A stretch of DNA of 64,000 nucleotides, taken from Saccharopolyspora gloriosae. Lineage in GTDB: Bacteria; Actinomycetota; Actinomycetes; Mycobacteriales; Pseudonocardiaceae. The notes beneath the pieces are model-generated. The model had not been told where the DNA came from and ran no database searches. It saw only the letters and a program-made list of their open reading frames with translations. Shown here piece by piece: positions 39,224-47,468 of this stretch (positions within the stretch are counted from its first letter, which is position 1; each line of letters starts with the position of its first letter). The DNA lies in NCBI RefSeq assembly GCF_022828475.1, contig NZ_CP059557.1, positions 310,001-374,000 of the forward strand, in the 5' to 3' direction. The position numbers were made by a program, and so were the translations under genes.

Positions 39224-39593
39224 CCGGATCACGTTGACCGGGTTGCGGGTGCGCGGCAACCACGGGGTTTTCGAGCACGAGAAGCGCGACGGCCAGGAGT
39301 TCCTGGTCGACATCACGGTGTGGGTGGACCTCGCCGGTGCGGCGGCCGACGACGACTTGGCGCAGACGTTGCACTACGGCGAGCTGGCGCAGCGCGCGGC
39401 GGACATCGTGGCCGGGCCGTCGCGGGACCTGATCGAGACGGTGGCCGCGGAGATCGCCGACGGCATCATGGACGACCGCCGAGCGCACGCCGCGGAGGTC
39501 ACGATCCACAAGCCGTCCGCGCCCATCCCGCTGACCTTCGCCGACGTGGCGGTCACGATCCGCCGCTCGCGGCGCGCGGCCCGGAACGGTTGA
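39216..39593 (+). CDS. folB: Dihydroneopterin aldolase
   Basis: Cleaves dihydroneopterin to hydroxymethyl-dihydropterin and glycolaldehyde. It uses a TTG start at 39216, inside the end of folP. The 125 residues hold [20 protein letters not shown], with the conserved GxHGV region, then LHYGELAQ and the catalytic-Lys-bearing [10 protein letters not shown]. Length is normal for the tetrahydrobiopterin-fold subunit. Confidence 0.95.
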   Translation: MADRITLTGLRVRGNHGVFEHEKRDGQEFLVDITVWVDLAGAAADDDLAQTLHYGELAQRAADIVAGPSRDLIETVAAEIADGIMDDRRAHAAEVTIHKPSAPIPLTFADVAVTIRRSRRAARNG

Positions 39594-39597
39594 GGCG

Positions 39598-40101
39598 ATG
39601 AGCAGGGCGGTGCTGTCCCTCGGTTCGAACCTGGGGGACCGGTTGGCGCACTTGCAGTCGGCCGTGGACGGGTTCGCCGAGTCGGTGGTGGCGGTATCGC
39701 CGGTCTACGAGACCGCGCCGTGGGGCGTCACCGACCAGCCGGACTTCCTCAACGCGGTGATCGTCGTGGCGGCCGCGGACGTGGACGAATGGGGTTGGCT
39801 GCGGCGCGGCCAGGAACTGGAGCGCGCGGCGGAACGACTGCGGGAACGCCGCTGGGGTCCCCGCACCCTGGATGTGGACGTGGTCACCGTGGACGGTGTG
39901 CGCGGCGCGGACCCGGAGCTGCTGCTGCCGCATCCCGGTACGCCCGATCGGGCCACGGTGCTGATCCCGTGGTCGGTGGTGGAGCCGGACGCGGTGCTGC
40001 CGGGCCACGGCCCGATCGCCGAGCTGATCAGCGCGCTGCCCGCCGCGGACCTCAACTCCGTGCAGCGCCGCGACGACCTCCCCTTGCACCTCCCGAGCTG
40101 A
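39598..40101 (+). CDS. folK: 2-amino-4-hydroxy-6-hydroxymethyldihydropteridine pyrophosphokinase
   Basis: Activates the pterin for FolP using ATP. ATG 39598 lies four bases after the folB stop. The 167 residues begin LSLGSNLGDR, continue YETAPWGVTDQPDFLNAV, and have the magnesium-binding RWGPRTLDVDVV and LPHPGTPDRATVLIPW. It closes the folate operon. Confidence 0.95.
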   Translation: MSRAVLSLGSNLGDRLAHLQSAVDGFAESVVAVSPVYETAPWGVTDQPDFLNAVIVVAAADVDEWGWLRRGQELERAAERLRERRWGPRTLDVDVVTVDGVRGADPELLLPHPGTPDRATVLIPWSVVEPDAVLPGHGPIAELISALPAADLNSVQRRDDLPLHLPS

Positions 40102-40289
40102 ACGTCCCCTTCGCCCGGTGGGATCGGTCAAAGGGGCCATTGACGCCAGAGGCGGTCTCGGGTGAAGGAGGCATGGCTCCGGAGGTGATCTCGGGTGAAT
40201 GTCTCCTTCGCCCGGTGGGATCGCCAAAGGGGCCACTGGCTTCGGGTGAATGTCTTTCTCGCCCGGTGGGGTTGGGCGAAGGGGTCATG
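40099..40289. repeat. GTGAA-type hairpin array, copies 5 to 7
   Basis: Three related units (about 40099-40143, 40195-40240, 40246-40289), each carrying TCGCCCGGTGGG with complementary CCTT/AAGG arms and a GTGAATG or TGAACG entry. A spacer with GGCATGGCTCCGGA recurs twice. They fill the space between folK and the convergent MerR gene. Confidence 0.72.
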
Positions 40290-40327
40290 GCTCCGGAAGC
40301 GGTCGGGTCCGGGTGGTGCGTGCGGAA

Positions 40328-40361
40328 CGGCCCGCTCGACCGATGCCGGTCGAACGGGCCG
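40328..40361. terminator. Hairpin terminator between folK and the MerR gene
   Basis: A 15-base-pair stem (CGGCCCG-C-TCGACCG with CGGTCGA-A-CGGGCCG) lies between convergent genes and is followed by CTCGTTCT on the plus strand. Confidence 0.7.
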
Positions 40362-40445
40362 CTCGTTCTGGTGTGCCCGGCCAGGGTGGATACCCCCAAG
40401 GATCCACCCCGCCCGAGGCGGTCGGTGCCGTGCGCCCTACCTCGA

Positions 40446-41393
40446 TCAGGGCAGGGTGGCGCGCACGGCGTCGGCGAGCCAGTGCGCCTGCCGCTCGGTG
40501 GTGGGGTGCGGCGGCCAGTCGTTGATGATCGCCAGCAGCTCCCAGTACCGGGACAGTCGCTCGTCGTAGGGCGCCCCGAAGCTGTCCGCGAGCTCGGCGC
40601 GCGCGGCCGGGCCGTCGGTCGAGCCGTTCTGACGTGCCCAGAGCTCGGCGGCGTGCTCGGCCAGTTCCCGGCCGCGCTCAGAGTCCGGGGTGTGCCCGGC
40701 CTCCTTGGCCTGCTCGATGTCCTCGAACAGCGTCCACCAGCGCGCGGCCTCCTCCTTCGTCCGCACCGGCGTGGCATCCTCGCCGCCGGCCTGCGCGGCC
40801 TGCTGCTCCCAGAGCCGCCGCACGGTGGTGCGGAAGTCGGAGTCCCCGACGAGCTCGGCGAGTTCGATCCACGCCTCCACCTGCTCGGTGCTCGGGTCGT
40901 CCGGGAGTTCCGGTTTCGCCGAGCGCATCCACGCCGCGAACTGCTGGTCCACGTCGAGGCCGCCGATGGTCTCGTCCCAGAACTCGTCGATGAGCCGGTT
41001 GCGCTCCGCGTCGGACATCGTCGCCAGCTTGTGCATGAGTTTCACCTCTTCGGTCGATCGGTCCAGGTGTACGACCGCTCGCAGCACCGCGCGGCGGGTC
41101 CGCAGCAACCGCATCTGGTCCTCCAAGAGGGCCAGTTGCGCCTCGGCGAGCCGCCGCACCGAGGTCTCCTCGGCCAGGACGCGGCGCACCTCGTCGAGCC
41201 CGGCCCCGAGCTCGCGCAGGGTGCGCACCAGTTCCAGCCTGGCTATGGCGGTCACGTCGTAAAGCCGATAGCCGGAGTGCGTGCGGTCGGTGGGCGGCAC
41301 GACTCCGCTGTCGGAGTAGAACCGGATGGTCTTCACGCTCAGCCCGGTGCGCCGGGAGAGCTCTCCGATCGTGTAGCGCTGCGCGTCGTCCAC
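40446..41393 (-). CDS. MerR-family transcriptional regulator
   Basis: Predicted DNA-binding regulator of 315 residues. I chose GTG 41393 (V-D-D-A-Q-R-Y-T-I-G-E-L), since a MerR-type promoter just upstream would leave the earlier GTG at 41420 untranscribed. The N-terminal winged helix (YTIGELSRRTGLSVKTIRFY, then GYRLYDVTAIARLELVRTL) is followed by the dimerisation coiled coil and a roughly 200-residue C-terminal helical domain containing WWTLFEDIEQAKEAGHTPDS. The C-terminal domain lacks the cysteines of metal sensors, so it probably binds an organic ligand. It faces away from DUF3180. Confidence 0.88.
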   Translation of the reverse strand: MDDAQRYTIGELSRRTGLSVKTIRFYSDSGVVPPTDRTHSGYRLYDVTAIARLELVRTLRELGAGLDEVRRVLAEETSVRRLAEAQLALLEDQMRLLRTRRAVLRAVVHLDRSTEEVKLMHKLATMSDAERNRLIDEFWDETIGGLDVDQQFAAWMRSAKPELPDDPSTEQVEAWIELAELVGDSDFRTTVRRLWEQQAAQAGGEDATPVRTKEEAARWWTLFEDIEQAKEAGHTPDSERGRELAEHAAELWARQNGSTDGPAARAELADSFGAPYDERLSRYWELLAIINDWPPHPTTERQAHWLADAVRATLP

Positions 41394-41400
41394 GAGATGA

Positions 41401-41431
41401 ACCCTCGACCTTCCAGCCACTGGAGACTCAA
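41401..41431 (-). promoter_or_regulatory. Predicted MerR-type operator-promoter
   Basis: On the minus strand a -35-like TTGAGT (41431-41426) and a -10-like GAGGGT (41406-41401) are separated by 19 bases. The spacer contains the dyad CCAG-TGG-CTGG. An overlong 19-base spacer with a dyad inside is the hallmark of MerR-controlled promoters. Transcription would start within a few bases of GTG 41393, so the mRNA may be leaderless. The -10 match is weak. Confidence 0.55.
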
Positions 41432-41473
41432 GTCCCTTTTCGAAATCGCTTCGGAGTGGTCTGCGTAGGGGGC

Positions 41474-41630
41474 GGGTAGCGGAACCTCAGCGGCTTCCTC
41501 GCTGCGGGATCTTTTTCCCGAGTGGCTCCAACGAGGGAAAAGCCGTCCGCGCGAGGAAGCCGCTGAGAATCCGCCGGTGGTCGTTCTGCTCTAGCTGGTC
41601 GCTGCTCATCGGCTTCGCCGCTGACAAGAC
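41474..41630 (-). repeat. Long stem-loop intergenic element, copy B
   Basis: Minus-strand copy of the element also seen at 25466 and 45378. Its stem is perfect: CTCAGCGGCTTCCTCGC pairs with GCGAGGAAGCCGCTGAG. The interior carries TTTTCCCTCGTTGGAGCC and GGGAAAAAGATCCCGC. It lies between the divergent MerR and DUF3180 genes, so it cannot be simply a terminator. Confidence 0.88.
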
Positions 41631-41730
41631 ACTGATCGGCCGATCGACCCGCGTCGATCGGCCGGTGCCTTGCGGGATGGTCCGCGTGGAGTGCGATGCT
41701 GGAATGGTGGCACCTCGGCAGCAGGAACGG

Positions 41731-42195
41731 ATGACGTTCACGCAGGCGCGGCAGTTGATGTTGGCCGCCTTGATCGCGGCGGTGCTGGCGTACGTCGGTT
41801 CGCGCCTGGCCTACGGCGGGTTGCCCAGGCTGCCCGCGTTGGCGGGGGCGACGTTGCTGGTGATCGCGGTGGTCGACGTGCTGCTGGCGGTGGCTCTGCG
41901 GCCGCGCATCCGGCGCAAGCCGGGCACCGAGCCGGTCGACGCGCTGCCCGCGGCGCGCGCGGTCGCGTTGGCGAAGGCGTCCTCGATGGCCGGGTCGATC
42001 ATGGGCGGGGTGTGGATCGGGCTGCTCGGTCACCTGCTGCCGCTCCAGGACACGATGCAGGCCGCCCGCGACGACATGACGGCCGCGGTGATCGGCTTGA
42101 TCAGCGCGTTGGCGCTGGTGGCCGCCGGACTGTGGCTGGAGCACTGCCTGCGCAACCCGGACGACCCCGAAGAGCCCTACGACGACGAGGACTGA
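41731..42195 (+). CDS. DUF3180 membrane protein
   Basis: Small integral membrane protein of about 154 residues. I prefer ATG 41731 (M-T-F-T-Q-A-R-Q), with AGGAA upstream; ATG 41704 would add nine residues. Four hydrophobic segments are visible, with LAYVGSRLAYGGLPRLPALA, LRPRIRRKPG and ALAKASSMAGSIMGGVWIG, the conserved core of DUF3180. The acidic ending DPEEPYDDED is also typical. In mycobacteria the equivalent gene directly follows folK; here a repeat array, a MerR gene and element B have come between. Function unknown. Confidence 0.85.
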   Translation: MTFTQARQLMLAALIAAVLAYVGSRLAYGGLPRLPALAGATLLVIAVVDVLLAVALRPRIRRKPGTEPVDALPAARAVALAKASSMAGSIMGGVWIGLLGHLLPLQDTMQAARDDMTAAVIGLISALALVAAGLWLEHCLRNPDDPEEPYDDED

Positions 42196-42420
42196 TCCCT
42201 CGCCGTTCTTTCGCGGTAGCAAGGACCGGCAACGATGAGCCGGAACCTGCCGCACAACCGCCGAGTCCGGCGATCGAGCTGGGCGAACTCCGAGATTTCT
42301 CTTGCGCGCCAACGATTTCATGGCCCGTTCGGGGCATTCGGGCTGGTCCGGTTCGCCGAACCGCAGTTCGCTCCGTTCCCTGCGGGTCTCGATCGGATAA
42401 AGGCCGGGTACCGTGGGGCC

Positions 42421-43517
42421 ATGTCCGCCCCTGGCCGTTCCGCAGCCGCTGACCAGCGTCCGTCGGTGTTATGGGTCGGCGCCTTGGTCTTAGCCGCCGC
42501 CGCGACCGCGATCCTGGTGCTGAGCAACGACTCGCGGGTGCTCAAGCTGGGACTGGTGGCCGCGCTGTGGGCCGCGCTGCTGGGCGCGTTCGGCGTCGCG
42601 AAGCTGCGCGCCAAGGCGGCCGACGCCGCCGAACGGGAAGCGGAACGCCAGCGCGTCTACGAGATCGAACTGGAACGGGAGATCGCCGCCCGCCGCGAGT
42701 TCGAGGCGACCGCGGAGGCAGAAGCACGCCGCACCGCGGCCGCGGAGTCCGACGCCGAGATCCAGGCGCTGAAAGCGGAATTGCGCGCCCTGCGGGAGAA
42801 CTTGGAGAAGATGCTCGGCGGTGACGTGCTGTTCGAGCGCGTCGCGCTGCGAGCGGAGTCCACTCGGGTGCGTTCCCTGCCGGAACGCCCCGCCGCGACG
42901 GGCGAGCAGCCGCGGTTCATGTCCGGTGACACCGGCGCGCACCCGCGGATCATCCAGCAGACCGATGGATCCGGCAGGCAGCTGCCCGCCGGCTATCAGG
43001 GCCAGGTGGAGCCTCCGGCGCCGAACGAGCAGGTGCTGCCCCGGACTCCCGTCGAGCAGCCCCCGCCGCGCCCGTCGAAACCGCGCAAGTCCCGGCCGCA
43101 GCAGGGCAGGCCCGCGCCGCGGCAGGCAGCCGACACGCGCAAGCAGCGCCCGGCGCAGACCGGGAACCAGGGCGCGTGGCCGGAGTCCACTTCGGACCGG
43201 CTGCGCCCGGTCCAGCCCGAGCAGGCAGCGGCGCAGGCCGTTCCGGACACCGCCCACGCCCGTCCGGCAAGCCCTCCGCAACAGCCTCCCCCGAGCAGTC
43301 CCCGGCAGCCCAGCCGTACGCGGCCGCGCACACCGCTCAGCAGGCCGCTCCGGCGCCGCCCGAGCCCGACGCCGGCGACGCCGAGCGCCGCACGCCGACC
43401 CGGCAGGTCGAGGCGGGCGCGCACACCGAGGGCACCTCCGTCGTCGACCTGCTCGCGGCCTACGGCGACTCCGACGCGCAGCCGGAACCGAAGCGCCGCC
43501 GCCGTCGCCGCGCCTGA
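42421..43517 (+). CDS. DUF6779-like membrane and coiled-coil protein, with a probable frameshift
   Basis: ATG 42421 opens a protein with two membrane helices (LWVGALVLAAAATAILVL and LKLGLVAALWAALLGAF), a long Glu/Arg/Ala coiled coil (EREAERQRVYEIELEREI) and a Pro/Gln-rich linker. Near 43288-43292 the open frame leaves the expected path: it runs on as Arg/Pro-rich sequence to 43590, while the +1 frame reads AAHTAQQAAPAPPEPDAGD, then TSVVDLLAAYGDSD and a poly-Arg end at 43517. The V-x-D-L-L-A-A-x-G ending with a basic tail is what related actinobacterial proteins show. One missing C in the CCCCC run would explain this. Function unknown; the gene sits between DUF3180 and the PrsW gene. Confidence 0.75.
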
Positions 43518-43652
43518 CTCGGCTGCACCGCACCGATTCCGCAGGCAGGAACGGGTGGAGACGCCGATCCCGCGACCGGTCCAGCGGTGAACATCGGGTA
43601 ATGCCGCCCCAGGCGGTGTAGGACGAAGACCCCGCGTTCTAGGGTTTCGGGC

Positions 43653-45188
43653 GTGTCCACACCTGATCTCTCCGGTCCTGTGCCCGACATCTCCGGTGCG
43701 CGCAGGTTGCAGACCCGCAAGCATTCCGCGGTCGGCTGGCCGGTCGCCGGGTTGTTGCTGCTCGGTGTCATCGGCCTGGTCATGGTGGGTGTCGCGACCT
43801 CCAGGGTGGGCGTGCTGCCCGCGCTGGTGGGCGCGTTGGCGGCGTTGATCCCGGTCGGCGTGGTGTTCGCCGCGATCGTGTGGATCGACCGCTGGGAACC
43901 GGAGCCGCCGATGCTGATGCTCGGCGCTTTCCTGTGGGGCGCGGGCGGAGCGACCGGCTGCTCGCTGCTGCTCAACGACTCCGTGATCGGCCTGGGCGAG
44001 CTGCTGTTCGGGCCGAGCGACCACGTCTTCTTCGAGCGGGCGCTGATGGCTCCGCTGGTGGAGGAGGCCGCGAAGGCGCTGTTCGTGGTGTCGCTGTGGT
44101 TCTGGCGGCGTTCGGAGTTCAACGGCCTCGTCGACGGCATCGTCTACGCGGGCCTGACGGCGGCAGGTTTCGCGTTCACCGAGAACATCCTGTACTTCGG
44201 CAAGGCCTTCTCCGAAGGGGGCTGGGGCAGCGCCACCGGTGGTGTGGTCGCGGTGTTCATCCTGCGCGGGATCTTGGCCCCGTTCTCGCATCCGCTGTTC
44301 AGCTCGATGGTGGGCATCGGGATCGGGCTGGCCTCACGGACCACGGACACCACGAAGCGCGTGCTGTGGCCCGCTGCCGGGTTCCTGCTCGCGGTGGTGC
44401 TGCACGCCGCGTGGAACGCGTCGACGCTGCTGGGCGGCACGGGCTTCCTCAACGTGTACTTCCTGATCATGCTGCCGATCTTCGCGGGCACCGGTTGGCT
44501 GGTGACGTGGCAGCGCAAGCGGGAGCAGCGCATCGTGGCCGATCAGCTTCCGGTGCTGCAGCGGGCCGGGCTGATCCCGCGCAGCGAGGTGGAGATGCTG
44601 GCCTCGCTGGCGGGCCGCCAGGGCTGGCTGCGCAAGGTGCGCAGGAGCGCGGGCGCGGAGGCCGCGAAGGCCGTGCGGGACTACCAGATCGCCGTGACGG
44701 AGCTGGCGTTCCTGCAGCACCGGGCCGCGGAAGGGCGCACGACGAGCGCGGTGCGGCGGGCTCGCCGGGAGCAGCTGATCGAGGAGCTGAAGGCTGCGCG
44801 GCGCTCGGCCGTGGGCTCGCAGGAGGCGTTCCAGACCGCGCGGGTGAAGATCCACGAACTGACGCAGAGCGTTCGCCGTCCCGGTTCCCGGCCGCAGCAG
44901 CCGGTGCCGCAGCAGGGGGCTCAGCCGCAGGGTGAGCGTCCGCAGTCCGGCGGCGCCCGGCAGGAGGCGTCCCGACCCGACCTCACTCCGCAGACCGACC
45001 CGCGGCGCGCACCCCAACAGTCCCAGCCCAGGCAGTCGCCGCAGCAGCCGTCCCGCCCGGCGCCGCCCCCCGGGCCTCCGCAGCAACCCCAGAGCAACCC
45101 CCAGCAGCAAAACCCGCCGGCACCCCGCAGAGCACCTCAACAGCCCCCGAACCGCCCGAACCCACCAGGCCAACCGCCTCGGCAGTGA
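43653..45188 (+). CDS. PrsW-family intramembrane metalloprotease with a disordered tail
   Basis: Membrane protein of 511 residues from GTG 43653. Eight or so hydrophobic segments are visible. The PrsW/CPBP-like motifs are present: EEAAK near residue 137, FTENILYF about 35 residues later, HPLFSS, and HAAWNAS. Members of this family are thought to cleave membrane-embedded anti-sigma factors or other proteins; no such partner is adjacent. After the membrane part comes a basic helical region (AVRRARREQLIEELKAARRS), then about 110 Pro/Gln-rich residues. It is the last gene before a repeat-rich gap. Confidence 0.85.
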   Translation: MSTPDLSGPVPDISGARRLQTRKHSAVGWPVAGLLLLGVIGLVMVGVATSRVGVLPALVGALAALIPVGVVFAAIVWIDRWEPEPPMLMLGAFLWGAGGATGCSLLLNDSVIGLGELLFGPSDHVFFERALMAPLVEEAAKALFVVSLWFWRRSEFNGLVDGIVYAGLTAAGFAFTENILYFGKAFSEGGWGSATGGVVAVFILRGILAPFSHPLFSSMVGIGIGLASRTTDTTKRVLWPAAGFLLAVVLHAAWNASTLLGGTGFLNVYFLIMLPIFAGTGWLVTWQRKREQRIVADQLPVLQRAGLIPRSEVEMLASLAGRQGWLRKVRRSAGAEAAKAVRDYQIAVTELAFLQHRAAEGRTTSAVRRARREQLIEELKAARRSAVGSQEAFQTARVKIHELTQSVRRPGSRPQQPVPQQGAQPQGERPQSGGARQEASRPDLTPQTDPRRAPQQSQPRQSPQQPSRPAPPPGPPQQPQSNPQQQNPPAPRRAPQQPPNRPNPPGQPPRQ

Positions 45189-45220
45189 ACAACCCACGCC
45201 GAAAGCTCCTCAACGACGAA

Positions 45221-45361
45221 GCCGTGCTTTCGGCGGCGAAGCCCGCGAAGGGCGGGCGAAGCCACGCCTGCCTTGCGGCCGTAGGCCGTGCTTTGCGGCG
45301 TAGCCGTGCTTTCGGCGGCGGAGTCCGCGAAGGGCGGGCGAAGCCACGCCTGCCTTGCGGC
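45221..45361 (+). repeat. 59-base direct repeat, two units
   Basis: Units at 45221-45279 and 45303-45361 differ at two of 59 positions. Each begins GCCGTGCTTTCGGCGGCG and ends CCACGCCTGCCTTGCGGC. The 23-base spacer contains a partial unit (GGCCGTGCTTTGCGGCG), and a further partial unit (GAAGCCGTGCC) follows. The array runs straight into the long stem-loop element. Confidence 0.92.
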
Positions 45362-45377
45362 GAAGCCGTGCCTGTAT

Positions 45378-45521
45378 GCGCGTCAGCGCATAGCCCACGT
45401 AAGCAGGGCGACCACCCGCGGGTTCTCAGTTGGTCTCTCGCGAGGACAGTTTTTTCCCTCGTGGCGGAGCCACTTGGGAAAAAGATCCCGCAGCGAGAGA
45501 CCAACTGAGGTTCCGCCACCC
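45378..45521 (+). repeat. Long stem-loop intergenic element, copy C
   Basis: Third copy. Its stem is perfect but has a different sequence: CTCAGTTGGTCTCTCGC pairs with GCGAGAGACCAACTGAG. The flanks (GACCACCCGCGGGTT and CTGAGGTTCCGCCACCC) and the interior TTTTTTCCCTCG...GGGAAAAAGATCCCGC match copy B. It lies between the PrsW gene and the DUF2520 gene, which read in the same direction. Confidence 0.9.
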
Positions 45522-45615
45522 GACCACCCACGCAAAACGAGCCCCAGACAGAGCAGCTACTCTCGCGCTGCTGTCCGGTACCCGAAATCGGGACTGGAAC
45601 GGTTGGGAGGACGAC

Positions 45616-46503
45616 GTGGCGATGGGACCTCGCCTGCGGGTCGGAGTGGTGTCCGCGGGACGTGTCGGTGCCGTGCTCGGGGCGGCGCTGGCGCGCGCCG
45701 GGCACGAGGTCGTGGCCGTGTCCGCGGTGTCGGACGCCTCGCTGCGCCGAGCGGAGGAGCTGCTGCCCGCCGTGCCGGTGCGCCCGCCCGACGAAGTCGC
45801 CGACGCGGCCGATCTGGTCGTTCTCGCCGTCCCCGATGACGTGCTGCCGGGCCTGCTGCGCGGCTTGGTCGCGACGAATTCGCTGCGTTCCGGCCAGATC
45901 CTGCTGCACACCTGCGGAGCCCACGGCGCGGCCGTGCTGGAGCCCGCCGCGGAGCTGGGCGTGCTGACGCTGGCGCTGCACCCGGCGATGACCTTCACCG
46001 GCCGGGCCGAGGACGTGGAGCGGCTCGCCACGGCGTGCGTGGCGGTGACGGCACCGGAGGACGAGGCGGCCTGGAGCGTCGGTGCGGCGCTCGCGCTGGA
46101 ACTCGGCGGCGAGCCCGTCCGGGTTCCGGAGCACGCCCGGCGGCTGTACCACACCGCCCTCTCGCACGGCTCGAATCACCTGATCACCCTGGTCAACGAG
46201 TCCGCGGCCCTGTTGCGGGAGGCGGGGATCGAGATCCCGGACCGGGTGCTGGCCCCGATCCTGTCGGCTTCCTTGGACAACGCGCTGCGGTTCGGCGACC
46301 GGGGCTTGACCGGCCCGGTGTCCCGCGGCGACGTCGGCACGGTCCGCGCGCACCTGGGTTCGTTGCGCGAGACGGCGCCGGAGATGGTGGCCGGGTACGT
46401 GGCGATGGCGCGGCGGACCGCGGACCGCGCCGAGCGGGCGGGCCTGCTCGATTCCCGGACGGCTTCCGAAGTACACGAGGCGCTCGACGAGGAGCAGCGA
46501 TGA
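45616..46503 (+). CDS. Rossmann-fold and DUF2520 protein, candidate ketopantoate reductase
   Basis: GTG 45616 has GGGAGG five bases upstream and gives 295 residues. The N-terminal Rossmann domain shows LRVGVVSAGRVGAVLGAAL, with G-x-x-x-G-x-V-G, and DLVVLAVPDDVL. The C-terminal helical DUF2520 domain has LALHPAMTFTGR, RRLYHTALSHGSNHLITLVN and GLTGPVSRGDVGTV. The architecture is that of 6-phosphogluconate-dehydrogenase-like reductases. It overlaps panC by 4 bases (ATGA) in a panC-panD-coaX operon, so a role as NADPH-dependent ketopantoate reductase is plausible but not proven; the usual PanE family is different. Confidence 0.82.
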   Translation: MAMGPRLRVGVVSAGRVGAVLGAALARAGHEVVAVSAVSDASLRRAEELLPAVPVRPPDEVADAADLVVLAVPDDVLPGLLRGLVATNSLRSGQILLHTCGAHGAAVLEPAAELGVLTLALHPAMTFTGRAEDVERLATACVAVTAPEDEAAWSVGAALALELGGEPVRVPEHARRLYHTALSHGSNHLITLVNESAALLREAGIEIPDRVLAPILSASLDNALRFGDRGLTGPVSRGDVGTVRAHLGSLRETAPEMVAGYVAMARRTADRAERAGLLDSRTASEVHEALDEEQR

Positions 46504-47390
46504 GCACAGCCGACGACGTGGGCGCGGGTCCGGGCTACACCGCGCGGGAGCTCACGGTGCACCGCCGCCCGGCGGAGCTGGCGAAGGTGACGCGCGCGCT
46601 GCGCGCCACCGGCCGCCCGATCACCCTGGTGCCGACGATGGGCGCGCTGCACGAAGGGCACCTGGAACTGATCCGCGCGGCCCGCAAGGTGCCGGCCACG
46701 GTCACCGTCGTGTCGATCTTCGTGAATCCGCTGCAGTTCGGCCCCGGCGAGGACCTCGACCGCTACCCGCGTTCGTTCGAGTCCGACGTGGACCTGTGCC
46801 GGGAGGAGGGCGTGGAGCTGGTGCTCGCGCCGGAACCCGTGGACATGTACGCGCCGGACCACCAGATCGGCCTCGCCGCGGGTTCGCTGGGGGAGGAACT
46901 GGAAGGCGCGAGCAGGCCGGGGCACTTCGACGGGATGCTCACCGTGGTCGCGAAGCTGATCGGCATCGTGCGCCCGGATCTGGCGCTGTTCGGCGAGAAG
47001 GACTACCAGCAGCTCGTGCTGATCCGCCGGATGGCGCGGGACTTGAACTTCGACACCCGCATCCAGGGCGTGCCGATCGTGCGGCAGCACGACGGGCTGG
47101 CGTTGTCGTCGCGCAACGTCTACCTGTCCGATGCGCAGCGGCAGGCGGCGCTGGGGTTGTCCGCGGCGATGGCGGCCGGGGCGCACGCGGGTCCGGCAGG
47201 TCCGGAGGCGGTGCTGGCCGCGGCGCGCTCGGTGCTGGAAGCCGAGCCGTTGGTGCAGGTCGACTACTTGGAGCTGCGGGACATCGACCTCGGCCCGGTG
47301 CCGGAATCGGGGGAGGCGCGGCTGCTGGTGGCGGCGAAGGTCGGCGACACCCGGCTTCTCGACAACGCGCTCGTGCAGCTGTCGGCGTGA
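46500..47390 (+). CDS. panC: Pantoate-beta-alanine ligase
   Basis: Makes pantothenate from pantoate, beta-alanine and ATP. ATG 46500 overlaps the DUF2520 stop. The 296 residues show the HIGH-like PTMGALHEGHL, FVNPLQFGPGEDLDRYPR, FGEKDYQQLVLIRRM and ALSSRNVYLS. Length is close to the mycobacterial enzyme. panD begins 78 bases downstream behind GGGGGAGG. Confidence 0.96.
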   Translation: MSTADDVGAGPGYTARELTVHRRPAELAKVTRALRATGRPITLVPTMGALHEGHLELIRAARKVPATVTVVSIFVNPLQFGPGEDLDRYPRSFESDVDLCREEGVELVLAPEPVDMYAPDHQIGLAAGSLGEELEGASRPGHFDGMLTVVAKLIGIVRPDLALFGEKDYQQLVLIRRMARDLNFDTRIQGVPIVRQHDGLALSSRNVYLSDAQRQAALGLSAAMAAGAHAGPAGPEAVLAAARSVLEAEPLVQVDYLELRDIDLGPVPESGEARLLVAAKVGDTRLLDNALVQLSA

Positions 47391-47468
47391 GCCCGCGCGC
47401 GTCGGGCGCGCACCAGACCACAGGCTTCGAATTCCGGCCGCCTCGGGCGGTGGGGGAGGTAGTCCGCG

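Noticed and set aside
45221-45361. CRISPR array
   Set aside because: Only two 59-base units with a related, non-unique spacer and no cas genes; it is a simple duplication.
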